Assembly (NCBI GenBank): GCA_963576475.1
Contig: OY754978.1
Span: forward strand, 20,645,155 to 20,709,154
Direction of reading: 5' to 3'
From: Molanna angustata
Lineage: Eukaryota; Arthropoda; Insecta; Trichoptera; Molannidae
Length of the DNA stretch: 64,000 nucleotides
The notes under the pieces are model-generated. The model worked only from the letters and a program-made list of their open reading frames with translations. It did no database searches and was not told the DNA's origin. The translations under genes and the position numbers were made by a program. Below are positions 40,766 to 51,503 of the stretch, piece after piece; within the stretch, counting starts at the first letter, position 1; every line of letters begins with the position of its first letter.

Positions 40766-41089
40766 ATTTTTGATTGATACTGCAATGCAATTACATATGT
40801 CAAGTACTTATTAGAATTATAAGATTTCAAGCAGAGGAAAAATAATTCTACACAATTCCAGAGTATTCATGGTATTATGTAGAGTGCAAATTGGTGGGAA
40901 TACATTTTAGATTTTTTTGAAAAAAAACGCAATGTTTTTTCACACTTTCAATTCAATGTTTTTCATTAACCTTGTCATCGAGACATCCTTTGTTTCGTCA
41001 CAAACCACTGGTAGCAAGACTAAAATCAAGGAAAAGCTTTCTTTGAATTACATCCCCCCTAAAATTACCACCTGATAGGGCAAGGAAAG
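40766..41089. other. AT-rich spacer
   Basis: Nothing recognised. Confidence 0.35.
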
Positions 41090-41400
41090 ATCTTTGGCAA
41101 GCACAATACGGTGGAGATCAGGTCGACCTGTCGGAAAGTTTGGGAACGGGACACCAACTACCCTACCTGACATGGAAGACACTTAATAGATTACGCGTCG
41201 GTGTCACCAGTTGCAAAGAGAATATGCTAATGTGGGGTATAAGAGGATGTTTCCTGCAATTGCGGCGAGATACAAACTGACGAATACCTCCTTACTCATC
41301 TGTCAAGGTATGCCAGTGGGATGCGATGCAGAGGACTTGAAGATTGTTAATGACAACGTCGTTGCGGTTGCTGTATTCTGGAGTGGGAAGGCCTAGTGGT
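41090..41400 (+). pseudogene. LINE-B ORF2 C-terminal remnant
   Basis: Shifted plus-strand frames give TWKTLNRLRVGVTSCKENM then LMWG, CNCGEIQTDEYLLT and VGCDAEDLKIVNDNVVAVAV with FWSGKA and a stop. The order and motifs equal those at 34890-35130 (LNRLRTGVGRC, CECGETQSMSHLL, GCSEEDLWQANENG). At least two frameshifts. Confidence 0.65.
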
Positions 41401-41777
41401 GAAGTACTCGGACTCGTTAAGTAAGTTAGTATTAACCTTGTCAAAGTTAAGATGTTTCGGCAAGTTGTCGGTACCGTAGTGCAAAACAAAGATGTTATTT
41501 ATCGAAGAATTCAAATATACCGACCTCTTCTACATACAAATAATTTATTCCACATTGAACACTGTGTAATATATTTGATCGATTCAATACTTGAAGCTTT
41601 GTAATTAATTTGATCAAAATGTTAGATAACATTGCAGTAGGTGCGTTTCTCTGACACAGTTCCATGTGCCATGCAATGCCTTAAAGACCATCTTACAAAC
41701 CTCATAGTTTTAACGTTTTGTACACATCAACCATTGATCATTGATCAAAGATATGTGAAATGGCGTGATTATTTTTA

Positions 41778-42005
41778 CTATGCATCTCCATAGATCATCC
41801 AAACAGCCACGTTCAACATCATTTGCAATCTATCAAGCTGATCCATGGACAAACCAGCATCAACGTGAATTAGTACCATATTCCTTCCCAATAAGATAAC
41901 GTGTATCATTGAATTGAAAATATTACGCAGATCTAGTCTTTTATTATTGTAATGTGCTATAAGCAGCTGAAGGTACCCATAGTGAACTGTCTGTAACATT
42001 GGCAT
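41778..42005 (-). pseudogene. Possible LINE ORF2 C-terminal remnant
   Basis: Minus strand, 75 codons open: YLQLLIAHYNNKRLDLRNIF, then HVDAGLSMDQLDRLQMMLN and VAVWMIYG. The phrase L..LDRLQ...N..VR.I(Y/F)G is typical of the region after the polymerase in jockey-type LINEs. It is uncertain because the preceding part is not recognisable. Confidence 0.4.
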
Positions 42006-42282
42006 ATTACATATATATTATACTTGTCCGCCCACATAGCACAAAGATAAACGTACAATCCCCAATTATTATTTTCCGGGTTCTCTTGACACTATCTCAT
42101 TAAAATCGTGTTTCAAACATTGGGCTTCGTTTGAATTTTTAAATAACCAATTCTATATTATTATGATAACCACTTAGAGATACGACGAAATAATAGTACC
42201 TACCTATACTTTAAATACAGCGTGTTTCGGGAGAGCGATCTTGCGGTTTGAAAATCCAGTTGCAATTAAAATCTCATTAACT

Positions 42283-43039
42283 AGTTGCATGTACCACATG
42301 AGATCCAACTGTCGAAAGCGATAGTAAGAATAATTACCAAATTATAAACCCATAAATCCTATTTAATATTTTAAGATATTTGGTTTTCTATACAACACAT
42401 GTACCTAGGTATTTATGTTAAGATAGGATAGTATGGAGGTCAGTCCTTTGATCCTACCCAGAATATCGAAACAGCATGATGGTATGTAGGTATGTATGTT
42501 TGGAGATTATTATCAAATTATTAAGTCTTCTTAGATATAATGTATAGGTGACTGCAATACAAATTGTATGAAGCGATGTCGTCACTAAATTCAATTTTTA
42601 TAAAAATTGTTAAAAAAAAATTGAGATGTACTTCTACAATATTAATATTTTTTATAGACAATTAAAAAAAATTTTCGATATTTTTAAAACATTTGGAAAT
42701 ATAGGCAGTTAAACGAATAAATTTATCAAAAAAAAATATTTTTCTTAATAAAAAATGTTTGAGAAACCCTGGAATTTAAAATAATAAAACGCATTTGAGA
42801 TTTTGTATTTGTCTATGTTTATACCAATTTTCAGCATTCTAGCTTTTATGGTTTCTGAGATATGAGGAAAAATAAACCAAAATTTCAAAAGTTGATAACC
42901 CCTGACTGAAACAAATAATCACAATTCTGAGTATAAAAGTTTTGTATACCTATAACTTTTTATATATTCTGAAAATTTGGGCTCTGTAAATTCAGCGGAT
43001 CAAAAGTTATAAGGGGGGACGGACACACACACCCACACA

Positions 43040-43081
<42 letters not shown>

Positions 43082-43089
43082 ACACACAC

Positions 43090-43170
<81 letters not shown>

Positions 43171-43430
43171 CACAGACACACACACCCTCACACACACTCT
43201 CTCACACACACACACACACACACACAAAACTCACATAAAATGTTCTACTCCGAATTCTGAGTAAATTCATGTACGGGAACATATATGCTGCGAGGCCTCT
43301 AGTTGGTGTTATTAGCTTGCAAAAAGTCCACTACACCATACAAAATGTTCCTTCGTACACGCATCTTGGCTTAATAATGTCGATTCATTCAGAGAATTGA
43401 ATTCTCATGAACGAATCGACAGTTGGAATA
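42283..43430 (+). repeat. Family A repeat, copy 4 (most complete)
   Basis: Runs from TTGCATGTACCACATGAG and TCCAACTGTCGAAAGCG (42307) to CGAATCGACAGTTGGA near 43427. TCCAACTGTCGA and TCGACAGTTGGA near the two ends are inverted, suggesting a non-autonomous DNA element of about 1.1 kb. A CA microsatellite lies at 43021-43227. This copy has no hAT insertion and so shows the empty form of the 1598-1605 target. Confidence 0.7.
43021..43227. repeat. CA microsatellite
   Basis: About 205 bp of CA with CCCA and CTCA interruptions, inside family A copy 4. Cysteine/valine-rich frames on the other strand are artefacts. Confidence 0.95.
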
Positions 43431-43530
43431 TAGAAATGATGGAAACTATTTCTATAAGAGGAATTGCGCAGTCTCCTACCCCACTCCATCGGAATCTTTA
43501 TAGTCTTTTTCTTCCCTAAAGTGGCTGAGT

Positions 43531-43630
43531 ATCGGTCAACATAATAGGCATTTCTGTATCGGTCAATATATGTAATAGGCATTTCTGTATCGGTCAACAT
43601 AATCTGTAATACATATAATAGGCATTTCCA
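43531..43630 (+). repeat. Tandem repeat, three units
   Basis: TCGGTCAACATAATAGGCAT, TCGGTCAATATATGTAATAG and TCGGTCAACATAATCTGTAA, each followed by a form of TAATAGGCATTTC. Unit length rises from 30 to about 46 bp by internal insertion. Confidence 0.8.
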
Positions 43631-44085
43631 AGAGATCGACATATTCTTACTTAGCGCCCCCACATTTAAAAATATATCAAACTTAAAATTTCATCCTCAT
43701 AATCAAATTTAACACTTAATATACTGACACATTTATATATGCAATTTCACACATCATTCACACAATATCTCACCATAATATGTAACCATTCCTAATGTAT
43801 CTTAATATACTACAATAACTTCTGCGACAACCTGCAATTGGCTTTATTATTAATCAAATCATCTTTATGTTATATAATTTATTATATTATGCTGTATGTT
43901 GTCCTCTAAATAAAATAAAATAAAATAAACACAAAGGTTACCATCAAGAATATTTCATACCTCTGCTACTAAGAGCCCAACTCCGACCAAGAGGGCCCGC
44001 AAGTTAAACTTGAATTATGTAAGTACCGGGAATCCGCTGGCAGGATCTTAAAAAAAATAAGAAGCTAGAAGAACTTCTGATAACC
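43631..44085. other. Spacer, AAAAT run
   Basis: AT-rich, with an AAAAT run at 43908-43932. Nothing else recognised. Confidence 0.4.
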
Positions 44086-44089
44086 TAGA

Positions 44090-44225
44090 GAAGCACGTCG
44101 TAATAGTAAGCATGGAGGGTAAAAGATCCAGAGGTCGCTCACCGACCCAACGGAGTTACCTTGACGAGTCCGCTACTGGATTTTTAATCAACGGAGCCCT
44201 TCGATTTACCCATGATCATCATTAA
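44090..44225 (+). pseudogene. Short LINE C-terminal remnant
   Basis: Reads HVVIVSMEGKRSRGRSPTQR, with GKRSRGRP..RW being the basic motif at the end of many insect LINE ORF2 proteins. A CATGATCATCATT tail follows. Only about 40 codons. Confidence 0.4.
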
Positions 44226-44485
44226 GTTAAATCGCCATCTTTACAACTCGCGTGAGAGTGTTGCCTTAAAAAACCTTTACGGTTTTTAGATTTTTTTTTA
44301 ATTCATGAATCGCAATGAGTTACGGCAACTATTTTTGAGTTTTCAATTTTAATAAGTGAAAACGTTCCTTTTTTCGGATAAGTTAAATAAAACTGTTAAC
44401 ACAAGAAGTTGTAAAAACAAATTAAAAAATGATACCCTGTCAAAATTATGTTGTCTGCAAAAATAATACCAATAGGTACAAGTAA

Positions 44486-44700
44486 TAAGGCCAAAGGTAG
44501 CAGCGAAAATTGGTTGAGGATATCGCGGACTTTTTTTAACCAGATCTCATGAGTTGGCTTTGCTCCAAGATCCAATAGTCTTGACGTTAAATTCTGTGAT
44601 ATCCATGCAAATTTTTTCGATCCTTGGAGAGGTTATATCAGCGTTCTTTCTGGGTTCGGAATGATTGTCAAATCATCAAGATTCTTACTTATAAACGTAA
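44486..44700 (-). pseudogene. Unassigned coding-like remnant
   Basis: Minus strand: GTFTFISKNLDDLTIIPNPE then RTLI, a stop, PLQGSKKFAWISQNLTSRLL and DLGAKPTHEIWLKKVRDILN. The text reads like protein (balanced composition, helix-like spacing) but I do not recognise the family. It is broken by at least one stop. Confidence 0.25.
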
Positions 44701-45596
44701 ACGTACCTGAAATAGAACGTGATTAACAAAAAAGTTTCCTTCTAAACTGTGACTATTCTTATTACACCTTTATTTCATAGATGTCAAGTTAGGAAATGTC
44801 GAGAGGTTGTTTTACGCTTTAATACTAATAATGTTTTTCCTTGTTATTCTCCAACGCACCTTGTTACTATAGTTTGTCACATATTAATATACGTTTATAA
44901 GTAATATTTTTTAATACCGATCTTAACAATTTTAGTAATCTCTTAACGAAATCTAATAAGTAAGATCGTAAAAGTTTATATTTCTTAATAATTTATATTT
45001 TCTTTCCAAAACATCCTGTAGATAATAAATATAATAATATATACGCAACCATTAAAAATAATATTAATTTATTGTCTATTCAATTGGTTTTCGTCATTTC
45101 TTTATATTGCGTCAGATAGTGGAATTGAATCCATGTTGCGCTCTTTACCAAAAATGGTCAGCAACATTTTATAAATATGTGCTAATAATAATGATGTACC
45201 TATCTCATAATGGTCATTTGTTTATTCACGGGAACATCTTGGTTATGTAATTATTATAAAATTTTAATAATTTTGTCGTTGAATGGTTTAAATAATATTT
45301 CATAAAACCCAAAACACATGTACCTAATATTCATTTAGAATACAAACTATGAAACATCTAAGCTGATTACAGCTTTTAAAAAAATGATATTGAGTATGTA
45401 ATTTTGAGTGTTATTCAACGTTGTGAGGATCTAATAACGCACTAGAAGAAAAAGAAGGAAAATCGCAAAATATAACATAAAAATTATATCAAAAATAGAT
45501 AAATAACTATTATTGTGTTATTGAATATTATATACCTATTATTGTGTTATTAATAACTATTATTGTGTTATTGAATATTATATACATATATAGAGA
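44701..45596. other. AT-rich spacer with a tandem duplication
   Basis: TATTATTGTGTTATTGAATA then TTATATACCT/CAT is repeated two to three times at 45505-45590, just before the LINE-A insertion. No gene. Confidence 0.5.
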
Positions 45597-46914
45597 CTGC
45601 AAGAACTACCGAGCTATCAGTCTGCTGAGTTCAGTTGGAAAACTTTATGCTAGGATCTTAGATCAAAAGTTACGAAAGGTATGGGATACACAAGGAGCGA
45701 TTGAGAGAGGTAGAGGATGCACTGACCAAATCTTTTCCCTTCGAATGGCAATTGAAAAGGTTCTGGCAAAAAACCAGAAGCTTTTCTGTGCTTTCATAGA
45801 CCTGGAAAAGGATTATGATAAAGTCGACCGGGAAAAACTTTGGAACGTGCTATCAGTGTACGGAGTGGAGAGTAAGCTGATAGGAGCAATTGCGTCTCTT
45901 TATGAGGGTAGCCAGGCTTGTGTGAGGGTTGATAACTCTCTCACGGTTTGGTTCCCCATCAACAACGGAGTACGACAGGGCTGCGTCCTATCACCGTGGC
46001 TCTTTAATCTGTACATTGACGACTATTTTTGAAAAGAACTAAAGAATGCAAATATAGGTTTGAAGCTAGATGATGTGAATGTATGCGATCTTATGTATGC
46101 GGATGACAAGGTATTAATGGCAGAAAGTGTGAAAGACTTAGAATACTTGGTAAAAATGGTATTCGATGGATGCATCCAAAATGGACTGAGAATGAATGGA
46201 GCTAAGTCTAAAGTAATGGTATTTGAGAAGGGCGAAAGACGAACAATATGCGAGATACGAGTTAATAATGAACTACTAGAACAAGTGGATGAATATGTGT
46301 ATCTAGGAAGTATGTTTCAGCGTGATGGAAAATTGGAAAAGGATATTGAAAGAAGGGTAACGGCTGCAAATAGAGTAAATGGTGCATTAAGAACAATAAT
46401 GGCTGACCCAATTATTTCAAGGCCAGCAAAACTCGCTGTGCACAACGCTATTGTCGTTCCAACCATAATGTATACAAGTGAGACATGGGCATGGCAGAAG
46501 ACGCATGAAAGTAAAATCAACGCTGTGGAAATGAGGTCCCTAAGACGAATGTGTGGTAAAACAATTTATGACAGGATAAGGAATTAAGATATCAAAAGAG
46601 AATGTAAGATTGAAAGGGATATTTTGAGTAGAATGAAGAAAAATGCTTTGCGATGGTTCGGACATGTAGAGAGAATGAACGATGAACGACTGACAAAGAA
46701 AGTATACAAGGCTGAAAAGAGTGGAATGAGATGTTAGGGTCGACCGAGAAAGAGCAGGCATAATCATATAAATGAGATTTTGAAAGATGGGAATATACGA
46801 AGTCAGAACAATAGGAGAGCATGTATGACGCGATGTATGAATGTAAATGAGGCAAAACAGGTATGTCAAGATAGAAGAGTCTGGCGTTCGGTTCTCTCTG
46901 CCTACCCTAAATAG
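45597..46914 (+). pseudogene. LINE-A reverse transcriptase, three stops, no frameshift
   Basis: About 438 codons in one frame. NYRAISLLSSVGKLYARIL, QGAIERGRGCTDQIFSLRMA, FCAFIDLEKDYDKVDREKLW (the first catalytic block, with K before D), NNGVRQGCVLSPWLF and YADDK at about 46094-46108. After it come EQVDEYVYLGSMFQRDGKLE, TWAWQKTHESKINAVEMRSL and RWFGHVERMNDERL. Stops: TGA 46030-46032, TAA 46585-46587 (RNEDI expected) and TAG 46735-46737 (RGRGRP expected). The original stop TAG is at 46912-46914. The clade is not assigned; the endonuclease part was never copied in. Confidence 0.85.
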
Positions 46915-46942
46915 GGAAACGGCGTGATGGTATGTATGTATG
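45597..46942 (+). mobile_element. LINE-A copy 2, 5'-truncated
   Basis: Starts inside the reverse transcriptase and ends with CTACCCTAAATAGGGAAACG, CGTGATGG and a GTAT tail. TACATATAT occurs at 45583-45591 and again at 46943-46951, a possible 9-bp target duplication. That sequence is simple, so it could be coincidental. Confidence 0.8.
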
Positions 46943-47075
46943 TACATATATTATATAAATCGAATATTTTTTTAATTGTATAAACCTACGCAAATATTGG
47001 ATTTATTTCCCTGTCGGGAGTCAAATGATATTTTTATTGACAAACTTTTTGACATCTCAATAGAGACGAAGTTGG

Positions 47076-47289
47076 GATATTAAAGAAGGACCAGTATCTC
47101 AAGGTACCTACAGGGCTTACGACCTGTCATCGGCTGGTTTACGTGATCACTATTACATTGATAATGGAACGCAATAAGAAGGCATAATTGGTGAACGTTG
47201 CGCAAGCGCATAAAGTGATCACGTGAACCAGCCGATGACAGGTCGTATGCCCTGTAGGTGCCTTGAGTTACTGGTTCATCTTTTATATC
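47076..47289. mobile_element. Palindromic MITE of a second family, about 80-bp arms
   Basis: GGACCAGTATCTCAAGGTAC, CTACAGGGCTTACGACCTGT and CATCGGCTGGTTTACGTGAT on the left are inverted on the right (ATCACGTGAACCAGCCGATG, ACAGGTCGTATGCCCTGTAG, CTTGAGTTACTGGTTC). The arms differ at few positions. About 55 bases separate them. No target duplication could be fixed. Confidence 0.8.
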
Positions 47290-47307
47290 AATCGATATTA
47301 AATTAAA

Positions 47308-47493
47308 TGACTTGCGAAATCAAAACCCTAGTGATTACCCATATCATGGATATAATAAATTATCGTATGGAGTTCTATGTATGACATCTAAACATATTAT
47401 AGAACTCCATATTATAATTACATAGGTATATCCATGATATGGGTAAACGTGAGGGTTTTGATTTCGACGATTGAACCAGACTTGCCCCCCTGA
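47308..47493. mobile_element. Palindromic MITE, copy 2 of the 27835 family
   Basis: CGAAATCAAAACCCTAGTGA, TTACCCATATCATGGATATA, TATATCCATGATATGGGTAA and GAACCAGACTTGCCCCCCTG. The left terminus is eroded, while the right is complete. It begins only about 20 bp after the MITE at 47076-47289. Confidence 0.75.
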
Positions 47494-47499
47494 TTTCAA

Positions 47500-48195
47500 A
47501 TATAATCATCATTTTTATAATTCTCAATTCTTTAGAAGTTACAACTTAGTACCTATATTTTTCATGATTTATATTATATAGTAGGTAGCAACTATAAAAT
47601 ATAAATCAGGTTCAGTGAAGGTATATTTGACATAGGTAGGCAAGTAAGTACCAACATAGAAATACATACAAACTATTCAGAGTTGGCTCCAGTTATTCTT
47701 AGTTTAAAATCTCTCTGGTGCGCTGTGTAGGCAAGGGCGGGAAAGCAGCCAAAACAAGCAGTCTGGCATCAAGAGCCCTAAGGGTTTTGTTTTCAACCCC
47801 CTCCTTGCGGGCAGCGCTGAATTTGAGACGCCAAAATTAAAAATAAATATAAAAAATACTGTCTACAAACTACCCAGGCGGCAGGGTAGTGAGAAGGTCG
47901 TTGATCTACTGAGTGTAATTTGGGAGGCATTTTTAAGTGACGGATTTGAAAGGATTCATTAATAATTTTGCAAGCTTTGATAAATAATATTTCACTCTAT
48001 CTTGAACAAATACGTTGAAAAGTACAAATTGTATTTAATTTGTATCTTCGCGTACTTTGGTAAGAAATCAGATTTTACGATAAACGTTTGATATACATAC
48101 ATATTTTTCACAAATTTATTTTTTATAATTTTTCATAGTTCTATGAATAATTCAAATCTTGTCTTCGATTAAAATCTATTTTACTATTACTTGTG
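47500..48195. other. Spacer with an unidentified GC-richer block
   Basis: 47690-47930 (GGCAAGGGCGGGAAAGCAGC, CCCCCTCCTTGCGGGCAGCG, AACTACCCAGGCGGCAGGGT) stands out in composition and may be part of a LINE 5' region. I could not assign it. Confidence 0.4.
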
Positions 48196-48199
48196 CTAT

Positions 48200-48420
48200 C
48201 ATATATGTATATATGAAGGGTTATTTTCTAGAGTAACCCGCTTATTGTATTTAGTCTTAAAAAAGACTGTTGTTTTACACCTAACGTTTCGAACAGATAG
48301 CACTATCCGTTATCATTAGGATTTTCGACTGGTTTTTCGAGTTCTGCTTGAATCTGTGACGAACACACCCGTTCAACTCATAATTCGAGATACTCGTGGT
48401 TGGGAATTATTTCATTGTTC
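48200..48420 (-). mobile_element. Penelope-like 3' end remnant
   Basis: On the minus strand: AAAATCCTAATGATAACGGA, TAGTGCTATCTGTTCGAAAC, GTTAGGTGTAAAACAACAGT and AATAAGCGGGTTACTC. The CTGATGA-like plus CGAAACGTTAGGTG phrase is typical of sequence downstream of Penelope-like ORFs. No coding part remains. Confidence 0.45.
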
Positions 48421-48559
48421 TCTGTTTTGAATATATTATTAAGTACTTTTACAGATTCACGTCCATGTATCATCTTATAGGTACACCCTCCAGTATTTTA
48501 TGCGTTTATGTAATAGTATAAACTACTTTACATGATCAATAAGGTGATTAAAAAGAGAA

Positions 48560-48860
48560 ACATTACCAATTATTGATCGATTTCATCGAGTGTCACCAAT
48601 TTAAAGAACTATTTTTCGACAAGGGCATGGCCAAACGAGACATGTCAAATATATGTCGCATCAGACTAGGGAACTGCCTTATTAACAGTCACCTCTTCAA
48701 GTTACATGTAAGGGATAGCCCTTCGTGTGCTTGTGGAGAGGAAGTCGAGACACTGGACCATGTGTCTCTTGAATGCCCAATCCACACTGAATACGATTTG
48801 TACTACATATTTAATACTCCACTTTTATCATTCATTTTTAACATATTTATTTACACATAG
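48560..48860 (+). pseudogene. LINE C-terminal remnant with zinc-knuckle-like motif
   Basis: FIECHQFKELFFDKGMAKRD then MSNICRIRLGNCLINSHLFK and RDSPSCACGEEVETLDHVSL with ECPIHTE. C-x-C-G..E...H....CP is the conserved end of ORF2 after an RNase H domain in several LINE clades. The downstream frame is non-homologous tail sequence. Confidence 0.6.
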
Positions 48861-49800
48861 CAAAATTTCTTCGTCTCAATGGATTAAATTTATAATGCAA
48901 TAACCTTAAGGCGGTGTGGCCAACTAAAGGCCTCAAAATTATATAATAACAATTTTATACTGGCAGAAATCATCCTAATGATTGGGTGGAAGCTAATACA
49001 AGCTAATAAAAACTATTTTTCGGTTGACCAGTATACATCTAATCCTTCTAAGATTTTTTGATAGGTACTTACTGGCTTATTGAATCATTCTATAATCGAG
49101 TTGTATGTTACACATTTTTCATTACGAAATATATTTATTCACTTGACATACAAAATTTTGAAAGCATTTTTAGATGTAATTCTGCAAGTCATGTGACTGA
49201 AGGTAAAATCGAAAAAGTATCTACAAACTTATTATTGCTTATTGTTAAAATTAAGTACACAACTAGTGATTTCGTCATCGGTCTTCAATATCATCGTACA
49301 ATTGAGTAGAGGAACGTTCTCACCACTATTCTGAACACCAAGTTATTATTTTAAATCATTTCCTATTGTGTTGCCAGATCGAATTGGATGGATTTTTTAA
49401 CCGGAATGTATATTGACAAAAGAGTACTTAAAATAAGTCAATTTGTATCTTCATTATAAAGCATTAAAATTGAAATTTGTGACTAGGAAGTATAATAAGC
49501 TTAACTTTTTTCGCACAAATATATTGAATAAAAAATATTTAAGAGTATGATTTTAAATAAAATACTAAAACATAAAAGGTAACTAAAAAACTATATGTAC
49601 CTATATTTTGTAGCTTAAAAATACCCACAAAATAATACATTTTTTTAATTACAGTTTTCTTGGATATATAGACCGTTGATCATATTATCGTTGATTGTAA
49701 CTACCTAACTATGCACAATAGCCATGCGGGAGATATCTGTTATTGGAGCACTGGAGATTCTCTGTTTTTGTTAGATGATTTCTTTGTTTGTGTTGTTCAG
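48861..49800. other. AT-rich spacer
   Basis: Nothing recognised. Confidence 0.4.
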
Positions 49801-49829
49801 TGTGTTCTGTTCAGTGGTGTCTCTTTATA

Positions 49830-49982
49830 TTGAATAAATAAATAAATAAATAAATAAACAAATAAATAAATAAATAAATAAAAAAAAAAAAAATAAATAA
49901 ATAAATAAATAATTAAATAAATCAAAAAAATTAATTAATTAATTTATTTATTAATTAATGAATGAATGAATTAATTAATTAA

Positions 49983-50015
<33 letters not shown>

Positions 50016-50037
50016 AAATAAATAAATAAAAAAAAAA
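49830..50037. repeat. AAAT/TTAA/GAAT microsatellite
   Basis: AATAAATAAATAAATAAA units with internal blocks of TTAATTAATT and GAATGAATGAAT, of the same kind as 36531-36890. Confidence 0.9.
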
Positions 50038-50162
50038 GGTCCTAAGGTCCAAGGTTCTTATTAATTTATATTTGATTGCATTAAGATATTTTGTATTGAA
50101 AAAAATCCTCTTCATAAGAGAGTAGGTACTAAGTTTTTAAGTCACTTAAAAGTAGGTATCTG

Positions 50163-50335
50163 CCTGGGTGGGCAAGTCTGGTCAACCGGTGGAATCAAAA
50201 CCCATATCATGGATATAATTATATTATGAAGCTCTATAATAGCTTAAGATATTATTGAACTCCATAAGATAATTATATCATGATAATGGGTAAACATGGA
50301 TGGTTTTGATCCCGCCTGTTAACCAGACTTGCCCT
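50163..50335. mobile_element. Palindromic MITE, copy 3 of the 27835 family
   Basis: CCTGGGTGGGCAAGTCTGGT on the left and TTAACCAGACTTGCCCTC on the right are inverted; CCCATATCATGGATATAATT is inside. It has a deletion near the left arm (ATTACC missing). Confidence 0.75.
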
Positions 50336-50339
50336 CTAA

Positions 50340-51489
50340 TTTTTAGTGGAAAAATCAGTATTTTTTTATGTGCTGGCTTAAAAGACCCGATTGGCTCATG
50401 CACTGTAAAAAAATATGACAACCGAACTGGCTACCTGCGTTTGAGCCAAAACTTTGTTACCAGTAATAAAAGTTTATTTATTTATGACTATATTGTTTGG
50501 CTGTGTGCACGATACATTTGGTTGTACAAAACCAAATGTTTTGTAGTCACTATAGTTCGCTTAATTTTTACATGAAATTTTGTTACTATTAACAAAAAGA
50601 GGTATAAAAACTTTGTATAAATTTGAATCTAAATTATTGCTTATAACTTAACTATATACTCTTCCTTCGAACACACACATATTATGTACGATGTACCCCG
50701 GACTGAACGGTATTAATTAGTATACTTGTATTTTTTCATATGCATAATGAAAAATTGTCCTGATAAAAATAATATTTCAGTACGCCATGTTTCAAGCTGC
50801 ACGAATAAGATACAAATGATTATATTTATATCCTACTCGTATAAAGTAAGAATTCATTACATTTTAAAATACCTGTAATAAAGTTTCGCAAACACTCTCA
50901 AACAGATTTTTTCCCTCCACTGAGCATTTCAAAGAGAGAGATGCATCCATGTACAGTATGTACAATTTGTCATTTTAAATAAATCGTTAAATATTCATGA
51001 ATACATCTGTTGAAAGCACTAGCTGCAAATGTTCATTCATTACTTAAGCTTATTCACTGCAATAAACTTACAGAATAACCAATGTCTGTAGATTGATACA
51101 TACATACCTACATAATGTAGGTACATACTCGTACATACATAGATAGATAGATAGATAAGGTCATACTTTACTGTAAGAAATTCAATTATTTATTTTATTT
51201 TACAATTCTTTGGGAGACCAACAGCTATCCATTACAGTTTTTCAATTCAACAACATTCGGATAACAACCAAACAGCCAATTATAGGTCTCCGCTGATAGG
51301 CCATACCATCAGTTACAGGATGAAAAATACAACATCACAATATATTCGGTTTCTATATTGGATAAAGTTTCATCCTGCAACCGAGGTAAATATAATATTA
51401 CTTACAATAAATGTTAAAATTACAATAAAAATGAAAATATTAAATTACAATAAAAAAGTTCATACCTATTCACAAACATAATATCACAT
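50340..51489. other. AT-rich spacer with a GATA run
   Basis: CATAGATAGATAGATAGATA at 51138-51157. No gene or family member recognised. Confidence 0.45.
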
Positions 51490-51503
51490 ATATCATTAAA
51501 GAA

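Noticed and set aside
49805..50037. CRISPR-like regular repeats
   Set aside because: Units are 4 bp simple repeats without spacers; no repeat-spacer periodicity exists anywhere in the window.
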